Source of the DNA: Persicaria tinctoria
Taxonomy: Eukaryota; Streptophyta; Magnoliopsida; Caryophyllales; Polygonaceae
Direction: 5' to 3'
NCBI GenBank assembly: GCA_037127255.1
Contig: JBANSL010000004.1
Coordinates: forward strand, 32,370,467-32,434,466
DNA length: 64,000 bases
Notes under the pieces: generated by a model
Database searches by the model: none
What the model was told of the DNA's origin: nothing
The model's input: the letters and a program-made list of their open reading frames with translations, nothing else
Program-made: the position numbers and the translations under genes
Shown: in pieces, positions 1 to 12,641 of the stretch
How the letters are laid out: every line of letters starts with the position of its first letter
Position numbering within the stretch: position 1 is the stretch's first letter

Positions 1-1440
1 CCGGATGTTCGACGTGGAGCAAGCTCCAGCGTCTTTCTACTTAACAGATACAATCCGGGAGATCAAGGCTTCGACCGGATGTCCGACGCGGAGCAAGCTC
101 CAGCGTCTTCGGACTTAAGAGATACAATCCGGGAGATCAAGGCTTCGACCAGATGTCTGACGCGGAGTAAGCTCCAGCGTCTTTGGACTTAACTGATACA
201 ATCTGGGAGATCAAGGCTTCGACCGGATGTCCGACACAGAGCAAGATCCAGCGTCTTTGGACTTAACATATATAATCCGGGAGATCAAGGATTCGACCGG
301 ATGTCCGACACGGAGCAAGCTCCAGCGTCTTTGGACCTTAACAGATACAATCCGGGATATTAAGGCTTCGACCGGATCTCCGACGCGGAGCAAGCTCCAG
401 AGTATTTGGACTTAACTGATACAATCCGGGAGATCAAGGATTCGACCGGATGTCCGACGCGGAGCAAGCTCCAGCGTCTTTAGACTTAACAGATACAATC
501 CGAGAGATCAAGGCTTCGACCAGATGTCCGATGCGGAGTAAGCTCCAGTTCTTTGTACTTTATAGATACAATCCGGGAGATCAAGGTTTCGACCGGATAT
601 CCGACGCAGAGCAAGGTCCAACATCTTTGGCCTTAACAGATACAATCCAGGAGATCAAGACTTCGACCGTATGTCCGACGCGGAGCAAGCTCAAGCGTCT
701 TTGCACTTAACAGATACAATCCTGGAGATCAAGGCTTCGACCAGATGTCCGACGCGAAGCAAGCTCCAGCGTCTTTACACTTAGCAGATACAATCCGGGA
801 GATCAAGGCTTCGACTGGATGTCCGACGCGGAGCAAGCTCCAGCTTCTTTGTACTTTACAGATACAATCCGGGAGATCAAGGCTTCGACCGGATGTCCGA
901 CGCGGAGAAAGCTCCAGCGTCTTTCTACTTAACAGATACAATCCGGGAGATCAAGGCTTCAACCGGATTTCCGACGCGGAGCAAGCTCTAACATCTTTGG
1001 ACTTAACAGATATAATCCGGGAGATCAAGGCTTCGACCGGATGTCCGACGCGGAGCAAGCTCGAGCGTCCTTCTACTTAACAGATACAATCCGGGAGATC
1101 AAGGCTTCGACCGGATGTCCGACGCGGAGCAAGCTCCAACATCTTTGGACTTAACAGATACAATCCGGGAGATCAAGGCTTCGACCGGATGTCCGACGCA
1201 AAGCAAGCTCCATCGTCTTTAGACTTAATCGATACAATCCGGGAGATCAAGGCTTCGATCGGATGTTCGACGCAGAGCAAGCTCCAACATCTTTGGACTT
1301 AACAGATACAATCCGGGAGATCAAGGCTTCGACCGGATTTCCGACGCGGAGCAAGCTCAAGCGTCTTTGCACTTAAAAGATACAATCCGGGAGATCAAGG
1401 ATTCGACCGGATGTCCGACGTGGAGCAAGCTCCAGCGTCT

Positions 1441-1884
1441 TTAGACTTAACCGATACAATCCGGGAAATCAAGGCTTCGACCTGATTTCCGACGCGGAGC
1501 AAGCTCCAACGTCTTTGGACTTAAAAAATACAATCCGGGAGAACAAGGCTTCGACCAGATATCCGACGCGGAGCAACCTCTAGCGTCTTCGGACTTAAGA
1601 GATACAATCCGGGAGATCAAGGCTTCGACCGGATGTCCGACGCGGACTAAGCTCCAGCGTCTTTAGACTTAACCGATACAATCCGGGAAATCAAGGCTTC
1701 GACCTGATTTCCGACGCGGAGCAAGCTCCAACGTCTTTGGACTTAAAAAATACAATCCGGGAGAACAAGGCTTCGACCAGATATCCGACGCGGAGCAACC
1801 TCTAGCGTCTTCGGACTTAAGAGATACAATCCGGGAGATCAAGGCTTCGACCGGATGTCCGACGCGGACTAAGCTCCAGCGTCT
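1441..1884. repeat. 222-bp (3-monomer) tandem duplication inside the satellite
   Basis: Two consecutive 222-bp blocks (about 1441-1662 and 1663-1884) share the same unusual variants in the same order: TTAGACTTAACCGATAC, then GACCTGATTTCC, then GACTTAAAAAATACAATCC, then a CAACCTCTAGCGTCTTCGG unit. The offset is exactly three monomers, which fits in-register unequal exchange. Part of the same block recurs at about 2777. Confidence 0.85.
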
Positions 1885-3650
1885 TTGGACTTAACAGATA
1901 CAATCTGGGAATTCAAGGCTTCGACCGGATGTCCGACACAGAGCAAGATCCAGCGTCTTTGGACTTAACATATATAATGTGGGAGATCAAGGATTCGACC
2001 GGATGTCCGACGCGGAGCAAGCTCCAGCGTCTTCGGACTTTAACAGATACAATCCGGGAGATTAAGGCTTCGGACGGATCTCCGACGCGGAGTAAGCTCC
2101 AGTTCTTTGTACTTTACAGATACAATCCGGGAGATCAAGGCTTCGACCGGATGTCCGACGCGGAGCAAGCTTCAGCGTCTTTCTACTTAACAGATACAAT
2201 CCGGGAGATCAAGGCTTCGACCGGATGTCCGACGCGGAGCAAGCTCCAACATCTTTGGACTTAACAGATACAATCCGGGAGATCAATGCTTAGACCGGAT
2301 GTCCGACGCAAAGCAAGCTCCAGCGTCTTTAGACTTAATCGATACAATCCGGGAGATCAAGGCTTCGACCGGATGTCCGACGCAGAGCAAGCTCCAACAT
2401 CTTTGGACTTAACAGATACAATCCGGGAGATCAAGGCTTCGACCGGATTTCCGACGCGGAGCAAGCTCAAGCGTCTTTGCACTTAATACATACAATCCGG
2501 GAGATCAAGGATTCGACCGGATGTCCGACGCGGAGCAAGCTCTAACATCTTTGGACTTAACAGATATAATCCGGAAGATCAAGGCTTCGACCGGATGTCC
2601 GACGCGGAGCAAGCTCGAGCGTCCTTCTACTTAACAGATACAATCCGGGAGATCAAGGCTTCGACCGGATGTCCGACGCGGAGCAAGCTCCAACATCTTT
2701 GCACTTAAAAGATACAATCCGGGAGATCAAGGATTCGACCGGATGTCCGACGCGGAGCAAGCTCCAGCGTCTTTAGACTTAACCGATACAATCCGGGAAA
2801 TCAAGGCTTCGACCTGATTTCCGACGCGGAGCAAGCTCCAACGTCTTTGGACTTAAAAAATACAATCCGGGAGAACAAGGCTTCGACCAGATATCCGACG
2901 CGGAGCAACCTCTAGCGTCTTCGGACTTAAGAGATACAATCCGGGAGATCAAGGCTTCGACCGGATGTCCGACGCGGACTAAGCTCCAGCGTCTTTGGAC
3001 TTAACAGATACAATCTGGGAATTCAAGGCTTCGACCGGATGTCCGACACAGAGCAAGATCCAGCGTCTTTGGACTTAACATATATAATGTGGGAGATCAA
3101 GGATTCGACCGGATGTCCGACGCGGAGCAAGCTCCAGCGTCTTCGGACTTTAACAGATACAATCCGGGAGATTAAGGCTTCGGACGGATCTCCGACGCGG
3201 AGTAAGCTCCAGTTCTTTGTACTTTACAGATACAATCCGGGAGATCAAGGCTTCGACCGGATGTCCGACGCGGAGCAAGCTTCAGCGTCTTTCTACTTAA
3301 CAGATACAATCCGGGAGATCAAGGCTTCGACCGGATGTCCGACGCGGAGCAAGCTCCAACATCTTTGGACTTAACAGATACAATCCGGGAGATCAATGCT
3401 TAGACCGGATGTCCGACGGGAAGCAAGCTCCAGCGTCTTTAGACTTAATCGATACAATCCGGGAGATCAAGGCTTCGACCGGATGTCCGACGCAGAGCAA
3501 GCTCCAACATCTTTGGACTTAACAGATACAATCCGGGAGATCAAGGCTTCGACCGGATTTCCGACGCGGAGCAAGCTCAAGCGTCTTTGCACTTAATACA
3601 TACAATCCGGGAGATCAAGGATTCGACCGGATGTCCGACGCGGAGCAAGC
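1655..3650. repeat. Duplication at 1110-bp offset (15 monomers)
   Basis: About 886 bp at 1655-2540 recur at 2765-3650. Diagnostic variants shared by both are TATATAATGTGGGAG, CTTCGGACGGATCTCC and GATCAATGCTTAGACCGG. The only difference I noticed is GACGCAAAGC versus GACGGGAAGC (near 2309 and 3419). The offset is an exact multiple of 74, so the duplication kept monomer register. Near identity implies a recent event. Confidence 0.9.
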
Positions 3651-4126
3651 TCCAGCGTCTTTAGACTTAACCGATACAATCCGGGAAATCAAGGCTTCGA
3701 CCGGATGTCAGACGCGGAGCAAGCTCCAACATCTTTGGACTTAACAGATACAATCCGGGAGAACAAGGCTTCGACCGGATATCCGGGAGATCAAGGCTTC
3801 GACCGGATGTCCGACGCGGACTAAGCTCCAGCGTCTTTGGACTTAATAGATACAATATGGGATATCAAGGCTTCGACCGGATTTCCGACACAGAACAAGA
3901 TCCAGCGTCTTTGGACTTAACATATATAATCTGGGAGATCAAGGATTCGACCGGATGTCCGACGCGGAGCAAGCTCCAGCGTCTTTGGACTTTAACAGAT
4001 ACAATTCGGGAGATTAAGGCTTCGACCGGATCTCCGACGCGGAGTAAGCTCCAGTTCTTTGTACTTTACACATACAATCCGGGAGATCAAGGCTTCGACC
4101 GGATGTCCGACGCGGAGCAAGCTCCA

Positions 4127-5754
4127 GCGTCTTTCTACTTAACAGATACAATCCGGGAGATCAAGGCTTCCACCGGATGTCCGACGCGGAGAAAGCTCCA
4201 ACATCTTTGGACTTAACAGATACAATCCGGGAGATCAATGCTTAGACCGGATGTCCGACGCAAAGCAAGCTCCAGCGTCTTTGGACTTAACTGATACAAT
4301 CTGGGAGATCAAGGCTTCGATCGGATGTCCGACACAGAGCAAGATCCAGCGTCTTTGGACTTAACATATATAATCCGGGAGATCAAGGATTCGACCGGAT
4401 GTCCGACACGGAGCAAGCTCCAGCGTCTTTGGACCTTAACAGATACAATCCGGAATATTAAGGCTTCGACCGGATCTCCGACGCGGAGCAAGCTCCAGAG
4501 TATTTGGACTTAACTGATACAATCCGGGAGATCAAGGATTCGACCGGATGTCCGACGCGGAGCAAGCTCCAGCGTCTTTAGACTTAACAGATACAATCCG
4601 AGAGATCAAGGCTTCGACCAGATGTCCGATGCGGAGTAAGCTCCAGTTCTTTGTACTTTACAGATACAATCCGGGAGATCAAGGCTTCGACCGGATATCC
4701 GACGCGGAGCAAGCTCCAGCGTCTTTCTACTTAACAGATACAATCCGGGAGATCAAGGCTTCGACCGAATGTCCGACGCGGAGCAACCTCTAGCATCTTC
4801 GAACTTAAGAGATACAATCCGGGAGATCAAGGCTTCGACCGGATGTCCGACGCGGACTAAGCTCCAGCGTCTTTGGACTTAACAGATACAATCTGGGATA
4901 TCAAGGCTTCGACCGGATTTCCGACACAGAGCAAGATCCAGCGTCTTTCTACTTAACAGATACAATCCGGGAGATCAAGGCTTCCACCGGATGTCCGACG
5001 CGGAGAAAGCTCCAACATCTTTGGACTTAACAGATACAATCCGGGAGATCAATGCTTAGACCGGATGTCCGACGCAAAGCAAGCTCCAGCGTCTTTGCAC
5101 TTAACTGATACAATCTGGGAGATCAAGGCTTCGACCGGATGTCCGACATAGAGCAAGATCCAGCGTCTTTGGACTTAACATATATAATCCGGGAGATCAA
5201 GGATTCGACCGGATGTCCGACACGGAGCAAGCTCCAGCTTCTTTGGACCTTAACAGATACAATCCGGGATATTAAGGCTTCGACCGGATCTCCGACGCGG
5301 AGCAAGCTCCAGAGTATTTGGACTTAACTCATACAATCCGGGAGATCAAGGATTCGACCGGATGTCCGACGCGGAGCAAGCTCCAACGTCTTTAGACTTA
5401 ACAGATACAATCCGAGAGATCAAGGCTTCGACCAGATGTCCGATGCGGAGTAAGCTCCAGTTCTTTGTACTTTACAGATACAATCCGGGAGATCAAGGCT
5501 TCGACCGGATATCCGACGCGGAGCAAGCTCCAGTGTCTTTCTACTTAACAGATACAATCCGGGAGATCAAGGCTTCGACCGAATGTCCGACGTGGAGCAA
5601 CCTCTAGCGTCTTCGGACTTAAGAGATACAATCCGGGAGATCAAGGCTTCGACCGGATGTCCGACGCGGACTAAGCTCCAGCGTCTTTGGACTTAACAGA
5701 TACAATCTGGGATATCAATGCTTCGACCGGATTTCCGACACAGAGCAAGATCCA
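4127..5754. repeat. Two tandem copies of an 814-bp (11-monomer) higher-order unit
   Basis: Copy 1 is about 4127-4940 and copy 2 about 4941-5754. The marker CTTCCACCGG occurs at 4167 and 4981 (offset 814 = 11 x 74), and the following variants recur in the same order, including AGAGTATTTGGACTTAACT and ACCAGATGTCCGATGCGG. A few single-base differences are visible, for example GACACAGAGC versus GACATAGAGC. Confidence 0.88.
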
Positions 5755-6466
5755 GCGTCTTTGGACTTAACATATATAATCTGGGAGATCAAGGATTCGA
5801 CCGGATGTCCGACGCGGAGCAAGCTCCAGCGTCTTTGGACTTTAACAGATACAATCCGGGAGATTAAGGCTTCGACTTGATCTCCGACGCGGAGTAAGCT
5901 CCAGTTCTTTGTACTTTACAAATACAATCCGGGAGATCAAGGCTTCGACCGGATGTCCGACGCGGAGCAAGCTCCAGCGTCTTTCTACTTAACAGATACA
6001 ATCCGGGAGATCAAGGCTTCCACCGGATGTCCGACGCGGAGAAAGCTCCAACATCTTTGGACTTAACAGATACAATCCGGGAGATCATTGCTTAGACCGG
6101 ATGTCCGACGCAAAGCAAGCTCTAGCGTCTTTAGACTTAATCGATACAATCCGGGAGATCAAGGCTTCGACCGGATGTCCGACGCGGAGCAAGCTCCAGC
6201 GTCTTTAGACTTAACAGATACAATCCGGGAGATCAAGGCTTCGACCGGTTGTCCGACGCAGAGCAAGCTCCAACATCTTTGGACTTAACAGATACAATCC
6301 GGGAGATCAAGGCTTCGACCGGATTTCCGATGCGGAGCAAGCTCAAGCGTCTTTGCACTTAATAGATACAATCCGGGAGATCAAGGATTCGACCGGATGT
6401 CCGACGCGGAGCAAGCTCCAGCGTCTTTAGACTTAACCGATACAATCCGGGAAATCAAGGCTTCGA

Positions 6467-9400
6467 CCGGATATCCGGGAGATCAAGGCTTCGACTGGAT
6501 GTCCGATGCGGACTAAGCTCCAGCGTCTTTGGACTTAACAGATACAATCTGGGATATCAAGGCTTCGACCGGATGTCCGACACAGAGCAAGATCCAGTGT
6601 CTTTGGACTTAACATATATAATCCGGGAGATCAAGGATTCGACCGGATGTGCGACGCGGAGCAAGCTCCAGCGTCTTTGGACTTTAACAGATACAATCCG
6701 GGAGATTAAGGCTTCGACCGGATCTCCGACACGGAGCAATCTCCAGCTTCTTTGTACTTTACAGATACAATCCAGGAGATCAAGGCTTCGACCGGATGTT
6801 CGACGCGGAGCAAGCTCCAGCGTCTTTCTACTTAACAGATACAATCCGGGAGATCAAGGCTTCGACCGGATGTCCGACGCGGAACAAACTCCAGCGTCTT
6901 CGGACTTAAGAGATACAATCCGGGAGATCAAGGCTTCGACCGGATGTCCGACGCGGAGTAAGCTCCAGCGTCTTTGGACTTAACTGATACAATCTGGGAG
7001 ATCAAGGCTTCGACCGGATGTCCGACACAGAGCAAGATCCAGCGTCTTTGGACTTAACATATATAATCCGGGAGATCAAGGATTCGACCGGATGTCCGAC
7101 ACGGAGCAAGCTCCAGCGTCTTTGGACTTTAACAGATATAATCCGGGATATTACGGCTTCGACCGGATCTCCGACGCGGAGCAAGCTCCAGAGTCTTAGG
7201 ACTTAATTGATACAATCCGGGAGATCAAGGCTTCGACCGGATGTCCGACGCGGAGCAAGCTCCAACATCTTTGGACTTAACAGATACAATCCGGGAGATC
7301 AATGCTTAGACCGGATGTCCCACGCAAAGCAAGCTCCAGAGCCTTTAGACTTAATCGATACAATCCGGGAGATCAAGGCTTCGACCGGATGTCCGATGCA
7401 GAGCAAGCTCCAACTTCTTTGGACTTAACAGATACAATCCGGGAGATCAAGGCTTCGACCGGTTGTCCGACGCGGAGAAAGCTCAAGCGTCTTTGCACTT
7501 AACAGATACAATCCGGGAGATCAAGGATTCGACCGGATGTCCGACGCGGAGCAAGCTCCAGCGTCTTTAGACTTAACCGATACAATTCGGGAAATCAAGG
7601 CTTCGACCGGATGTCCGACGCGGAGCAAGCTCCAACGTCTTTGGACTTAACAGATACAATCCGGGAGAACAATATATCCGGGAGATCAAGGCTTCGACCG
7701 GATGTCCGATGCGGACTAAGCTCCAGCGTCTTTGGACTTAACAGATACAATCTGGGATATCAAGGCTTCGACCGGATGTCCGACACAGAGCAAGATCCAG
7801 TGTCTTTGGACTTAACATATATAATCCGGGAGATCAAGGATTCGACCAGATGTCCGACGCGGAGCAAGCTCCAGCGTCTTTGGACTTTAACAGATACAAT
7901 CCGGGAGATTAAGGCTTCGACCGGATCTCCGACGCGGAGCAATCTCCAGCTTCTTTGTACTTTACAGATACAATCCGGGAGATGAAGGCTTCGACCGGAT
8001 GTTCGACGCGGAGCAAGCTCCAGCGTCTTTCTACTTAACAGATACAATCCGGGAGATCAAGGCTTCGACCGGATGTCCGACGCGGAACAAACTCCAGCGT
8101 CTTCGGACTTAAGAGATACAATCCGGGAGATCAAGGCTTCGACCGGATGTCCGACGTGGAGTAAGCTCCAGCGTCTTTGGACTTAACTGATACAATCTGG
8201 GAGATCAGGGCTTCGACCGGATGTCCGACACAGAGCAAGATCCAGCGTCTTTGGACTTAACATATATAATCCGGGAGATCAAGGATTCGTCCGGATGTCC
8301 GACACGGAGCAAGCTCCAGCGTCTTTGGACTTTAACAGATACAATCAGGGATATTAAGGCTTCGACCGGATCTCCGACGCGGAGCAAGCTCCAGAGTCTT
8401 TGGACTTAACTGATACAATCCGGGAGATCAAGGATTCGACCGGATGTCCGACGCGGAGCAAGCTCCAGCGTCTTTAGACTTAACAGATATAATCCGAGAG
8501 ATCAAGGCTTCGACCAGATGTCCGATGCGGAGCAAGTTCCAGTGTCTTTGGACTTAACAGATACAATTCGGGAGATCAAGGCTTCGACCGGATGTCCGAC
8601 GCGGAGCAAGCTCCAGCGTCTTTCTACTTAACAGATACAATCCGGGGATAAAGGCTTCGACCGGATGTGCGAAGCGGAGCAAGCTCCGACATCTTTGGAC
8701 TTAACAGATACAATCCGGGAGATCAATGCTTAGACCGGATGTCCGACGCAAAGCAAGCTCCAGCATCTTTAGACTTAATCGATACAATCCGGGAGATCAA
8801 GGCTTCGACCGGATGTCCGACGCGGAGCAAGCTCCAGCGTCTTTAGACTTAACAGATACAATCCGGGAGATCAAGGCTTCGACCGGATGTCCGACGCAGA
8901 GCAAGCTCCAACATCTTTGGACTTAACAGATACAATCCGGGAGATCAAGGCTTCGACCGGTTGTCCGACGCGGAGAAAGCTCAAGCGTCTTTGCACTTAA
9001 CAGATACAATCCGGGAGATCAAGGATTCGACCGGATGTCCGACGCGGAGCAAGCTCCAGCGTCTTTAGACTTAACCGATACAATCCGGGAAATCAAGGCT
9101 TCGACCGGATGTCCGACGCGGAGCAAGCTCCAACGTCTTTGGACTTAACAGATACAATCCGGGAGAACAAGGCTTCGACCGGATATCCGGGAGATCAGGG
9201 CTTCGACCGGATGTCCGATGCGGACTAAGCTCCAGCGTCTTTGGACTTAACAGATACAATCTGGGATATCAAGGCTTCGACCGGATGTCCGACACAGAGC
9301 AAGATCCAGTGTCTTTGGACTTAACATATATAATCCGGGAGATCAAGAATTCGACCAGATGTCCGACGCGGAGCAAGCTCTAGCGTCTTTGGACTTTAAC

Positions 9401-10470
9401 AGATACAATCCGGGAGATTAAGGCTTCGACCGGATCTCCGACGCGGAGCAATCTCCAGCTTCTTTGTACTTTACAGATACAATCCGGGAGATTAAGGCTT
9501 CGACCGGATGTTCGACGCGGAGCAAGCTCCAGCGTCTTTCTACTTACCAGATACAATCCGGGAGATCAAGGCTTCGACCGGATGTCCAACGCGGAACAAA
9601 CTCCAGCGTCTTCGGACTTAAGAGATACAATCCGGGAGATCAAGGCTTCGACCGGATGTCCGACGTGGAGTAAGCTCCAGCGTCTTTGGACTTAACTGAT
9701 ACAATCTGGGAGATCAAGGCTTCGACCGGATGTCCGACACAGAGCAAGATCCAGCGTCTTTGGACTTAACATATATAATCCGGGAGATCAAGGATTCGTC
9801 CGGATGTCCGACACGGAGCAAGCTTCAGCGTCTTTGGACTTTAACAGATACAATCAGGGATATTAAGGCTTCGACCGGATCTCCGACGCGGAGCAAGCTC
9901 CAGAGTCTTTGGACTTAACTGATACAATCCGGGAGATCAAGGATTCGACCGGATGTCCGACGCGGAGCAAGCTCCAGCGTCTTTAGACTTAACAGATACA
10001 ATCCGAGAGATCAAGGCTTCGACCAGATGTCCGATGCGGAGCAAGTTCCAGTGTCTTTGGACTTAACAGATACAATTCGGGAGATCAAGGCTTCGACCGG
10101 ATGTCCGACGCGGAGCAAGCTCCAGCGTCTTTCTACTTAACAGATACAATCCGGGGATAAAGGCTTCGACCGGATGTGCGACGCGGAGCAAGCTCCAACA
10201 TCTTTGGACTTAACAGATACAATCCGGGAGATCAATGCTTAGACCGGATGTCCGACGCAAAGCAAGCTCCAGCATCTTTAGACTTAATCGATACAATCCG
10301 GGAGATCAAGGCTTCGACCGGATGTCCGACGCGGAGCAAGCTCCAGCGTCTTTAGACTTAACAGATACAATCCGGGAGATCAAGGCTTCGACCGGATGTC
10401 CGACGCAGAGCAAGCTCCAACATCTTTGGACTTAACAGATACAATCCGGGAGATCAAGGCTTCGACCGGT
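6467..10470. repeat. Long duplication, copy 1 (partner at 12642-16645, offset 6175 bp)
   Basis: About 4.0 kb here recur 6175 bp downstream with monomer variants in the same order. Examples are the TGTGCGACGCGG unit, the CCCACGCAAAGC / AGAGCCTTTAGAC unit (7318 and 13493), the unusual AGAACAATATATCCGGG junction (7671 and 13846) and the CCGGGGATAAAGG 73-bp unit. Homology ends at about 10470/16645. Between the copies lies 2.2 kb of other satellite, so the original duplicated unit may have been the full 6175 bp. Confidence 0.88.
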
Positions 10471-11427
10471 TGTCCGATGCGGAGAAAGCTCAAGCGTCTT
10501 TGCACTTAACAGATACAATCCGGGAGATCAAGGATTCGACCGGATGTCCGACGCGGAGCAAGCTCCAGCGTCTTTAGACTTAACCGATACAATCCGGGAA
10601 ATCAAGGCTTCGACCGGATGTCCGACGCGGAGCAAGCTCCAACGTCTTTGGACTTAATAGATACAATCCGGGAGAACAAGGCTTCGACCGGATATCCGGG
10701 AGATCAGGGCTTCGACCGGATGTCCGATGCGGACTAAGCTCCAGCGTCTTTGGACTTAACAGATACAATCTGGGATATCAAGGCTTCGACCGGATGTCCG
10801 ACACAGAGCAAGATCCAGTGTCTTTGGACTTAACATATATAATCCGGGAGATCAAGGATTCGACCGGATATCCGACGCGGAGCAAGCTCCAGCGTCTTTG
10901 GACTTTAACAGATACAATCCGGGAGATTAAGGCTTCGACCGGATCTCCGACGCGGAGCAATCTCCAGCTTCTTTGTACTTTACAGATACAATACGGGAGA
11001 TCAAGGCTTCGACCGGATGTTCGACGTGGAGCAAGCTCCAGCGTCTTTCTACTTAACAGATACAATCCGGGAGATCAAGGCTTCGACCGGATATCCGACG
11101 CGGAGCAAGCTCCAGCGTCTTCGGACTTAAGAGATACAATCCGGGAGATCAATGCTTCGACCGGATCTCCGACGCGGAGTAAGCTCCAGCGTCTTTGGAC
11201 TTAACTGATACAATCTGGGAGATCAAGGCTTCGACCGGATGTCCGACACAGAGCAAGATCCAGCGTCTTTGGACTTAACGTATATAATCCGGGAGATCAA
11301 GGATTCGACCGGATGTCCGACACGGAGCAAGCTCCAGCGTCTTTGGACTTTAACAGATACAATCCGGGATATTAAGGCTTCGACCGGATCTCCGACGCGG
11401 AGCAAGCTCCAACATCTTTGGACTTAA
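7686..11427. repeat. 1509-bp higher-order repeat, about 2.5 copies
   Basis: Copies are approximately 7686-9194, 9195-10703 and a partial 10704-11427. Equivalent landmarks sit at 8221, 9730 and 11239, and at 8726 and 10235, always 1509 bp apart. The unit is about 20 monomers plus one 28-bp truncated monomer, so the length is not a multiple of 74. The same unit reappears inside the long duplication (14396 and 15905, again 1509 bp apart). Confidence 0.87.
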
Positions 11428-12641
11428 CAGATACAATCCGGGAGATCAAGGCTTCGACCGGATTTCCGACGCGGAGCAAGCTCAAGCATCTTTGCACTTA
11501 AAATATACAATCCGGGAGATCAAGGATTCGACCGGATGTCCGACGCGGAGCAAGCTCCAGCGTCTTTAGACTTAACCGATACAATCCGGGAAATCAAGGC
11601 TTCGACCGGATTTCCAACGCGGAGCAAGCTCCAACGTCTTTGGACTTAACAAATACAATCCGGGAGAACAAGGCTTCGACCGGATATCCGACGCGGAGCA
11701 ACCTCTAGCGTCTTCGGACTTAAGAGATACAATCCGGGAGATCAAGGCTTTGACCGGATGTCCGACGCGGACTAAGCTCCAGCGTCTTTGGACTTAACAG
11801 ATACAATCTGGGATATCAAGGCTTCGACCGGATGTCCGACACAGAGCAAGATCCAGCGTCTTTGGACTTAACATATATAATCTGGGAGATCAAGGATTCG
11901 ACCGGATGTCCGACGCGGAGCAAGCTCCAGCGTCTTTGGACTTTAACAGATACAATCCGGGAGATTAAGGCTTCGACCGGATCTCCGACGTGGAGCAAGC
12001 TCCAGTTCTTTGTACTTTACAGATACAATCCGGGAGAGTAAGGCTTCGACCGGATGTCCGACGCGGAGCAAGCTCCAGCGTCTTTCTACTTAACAGATAC
12101 AATCCGGGAGATCAAGGCTTCGACCGGATGTCCGACGCGGAGCAAGCTCCAACATCTTTGGACTTAACAGATACAATCCGGGAGATCAATGCTTAGACCG
12201 GATGTCCGACACAAAGCAAGCTCCAGCGTCTTTAGACTTAAACGATACAATCCGGGAGATCAAGGCTTCGACCGGATGTCCAACGCGGAGCAAGCTCCAG
12301 CGTCTTTAGACTTAACAGATACAATCCGGGAGATCAAGGCTTCGACCGGATGTCCGACGCAGAGCAAGCTCTAACATCTTTGGACTTAACAGATACAATC
12401 CGGGAGATCAAGGCTTCGACCGGATTTCCGACGCGGAGCAAGCTCCAGCGTCTTTGCACTTAATAGATACAATCAGGGATATTAAGGCTTCGACCGGATC
12501 TCCGACGCGGAGCAAGCTCCAGCGTCTTTGGACTTAACCGATACAATTCGGGAAATCAAGGCTTCGACCGGATGTCCGACGCGGAGCAAGCTCCAACGTC
12601 TTTGGACTTAACAGATACAATCCGGGAGAACAAGGCTTCGA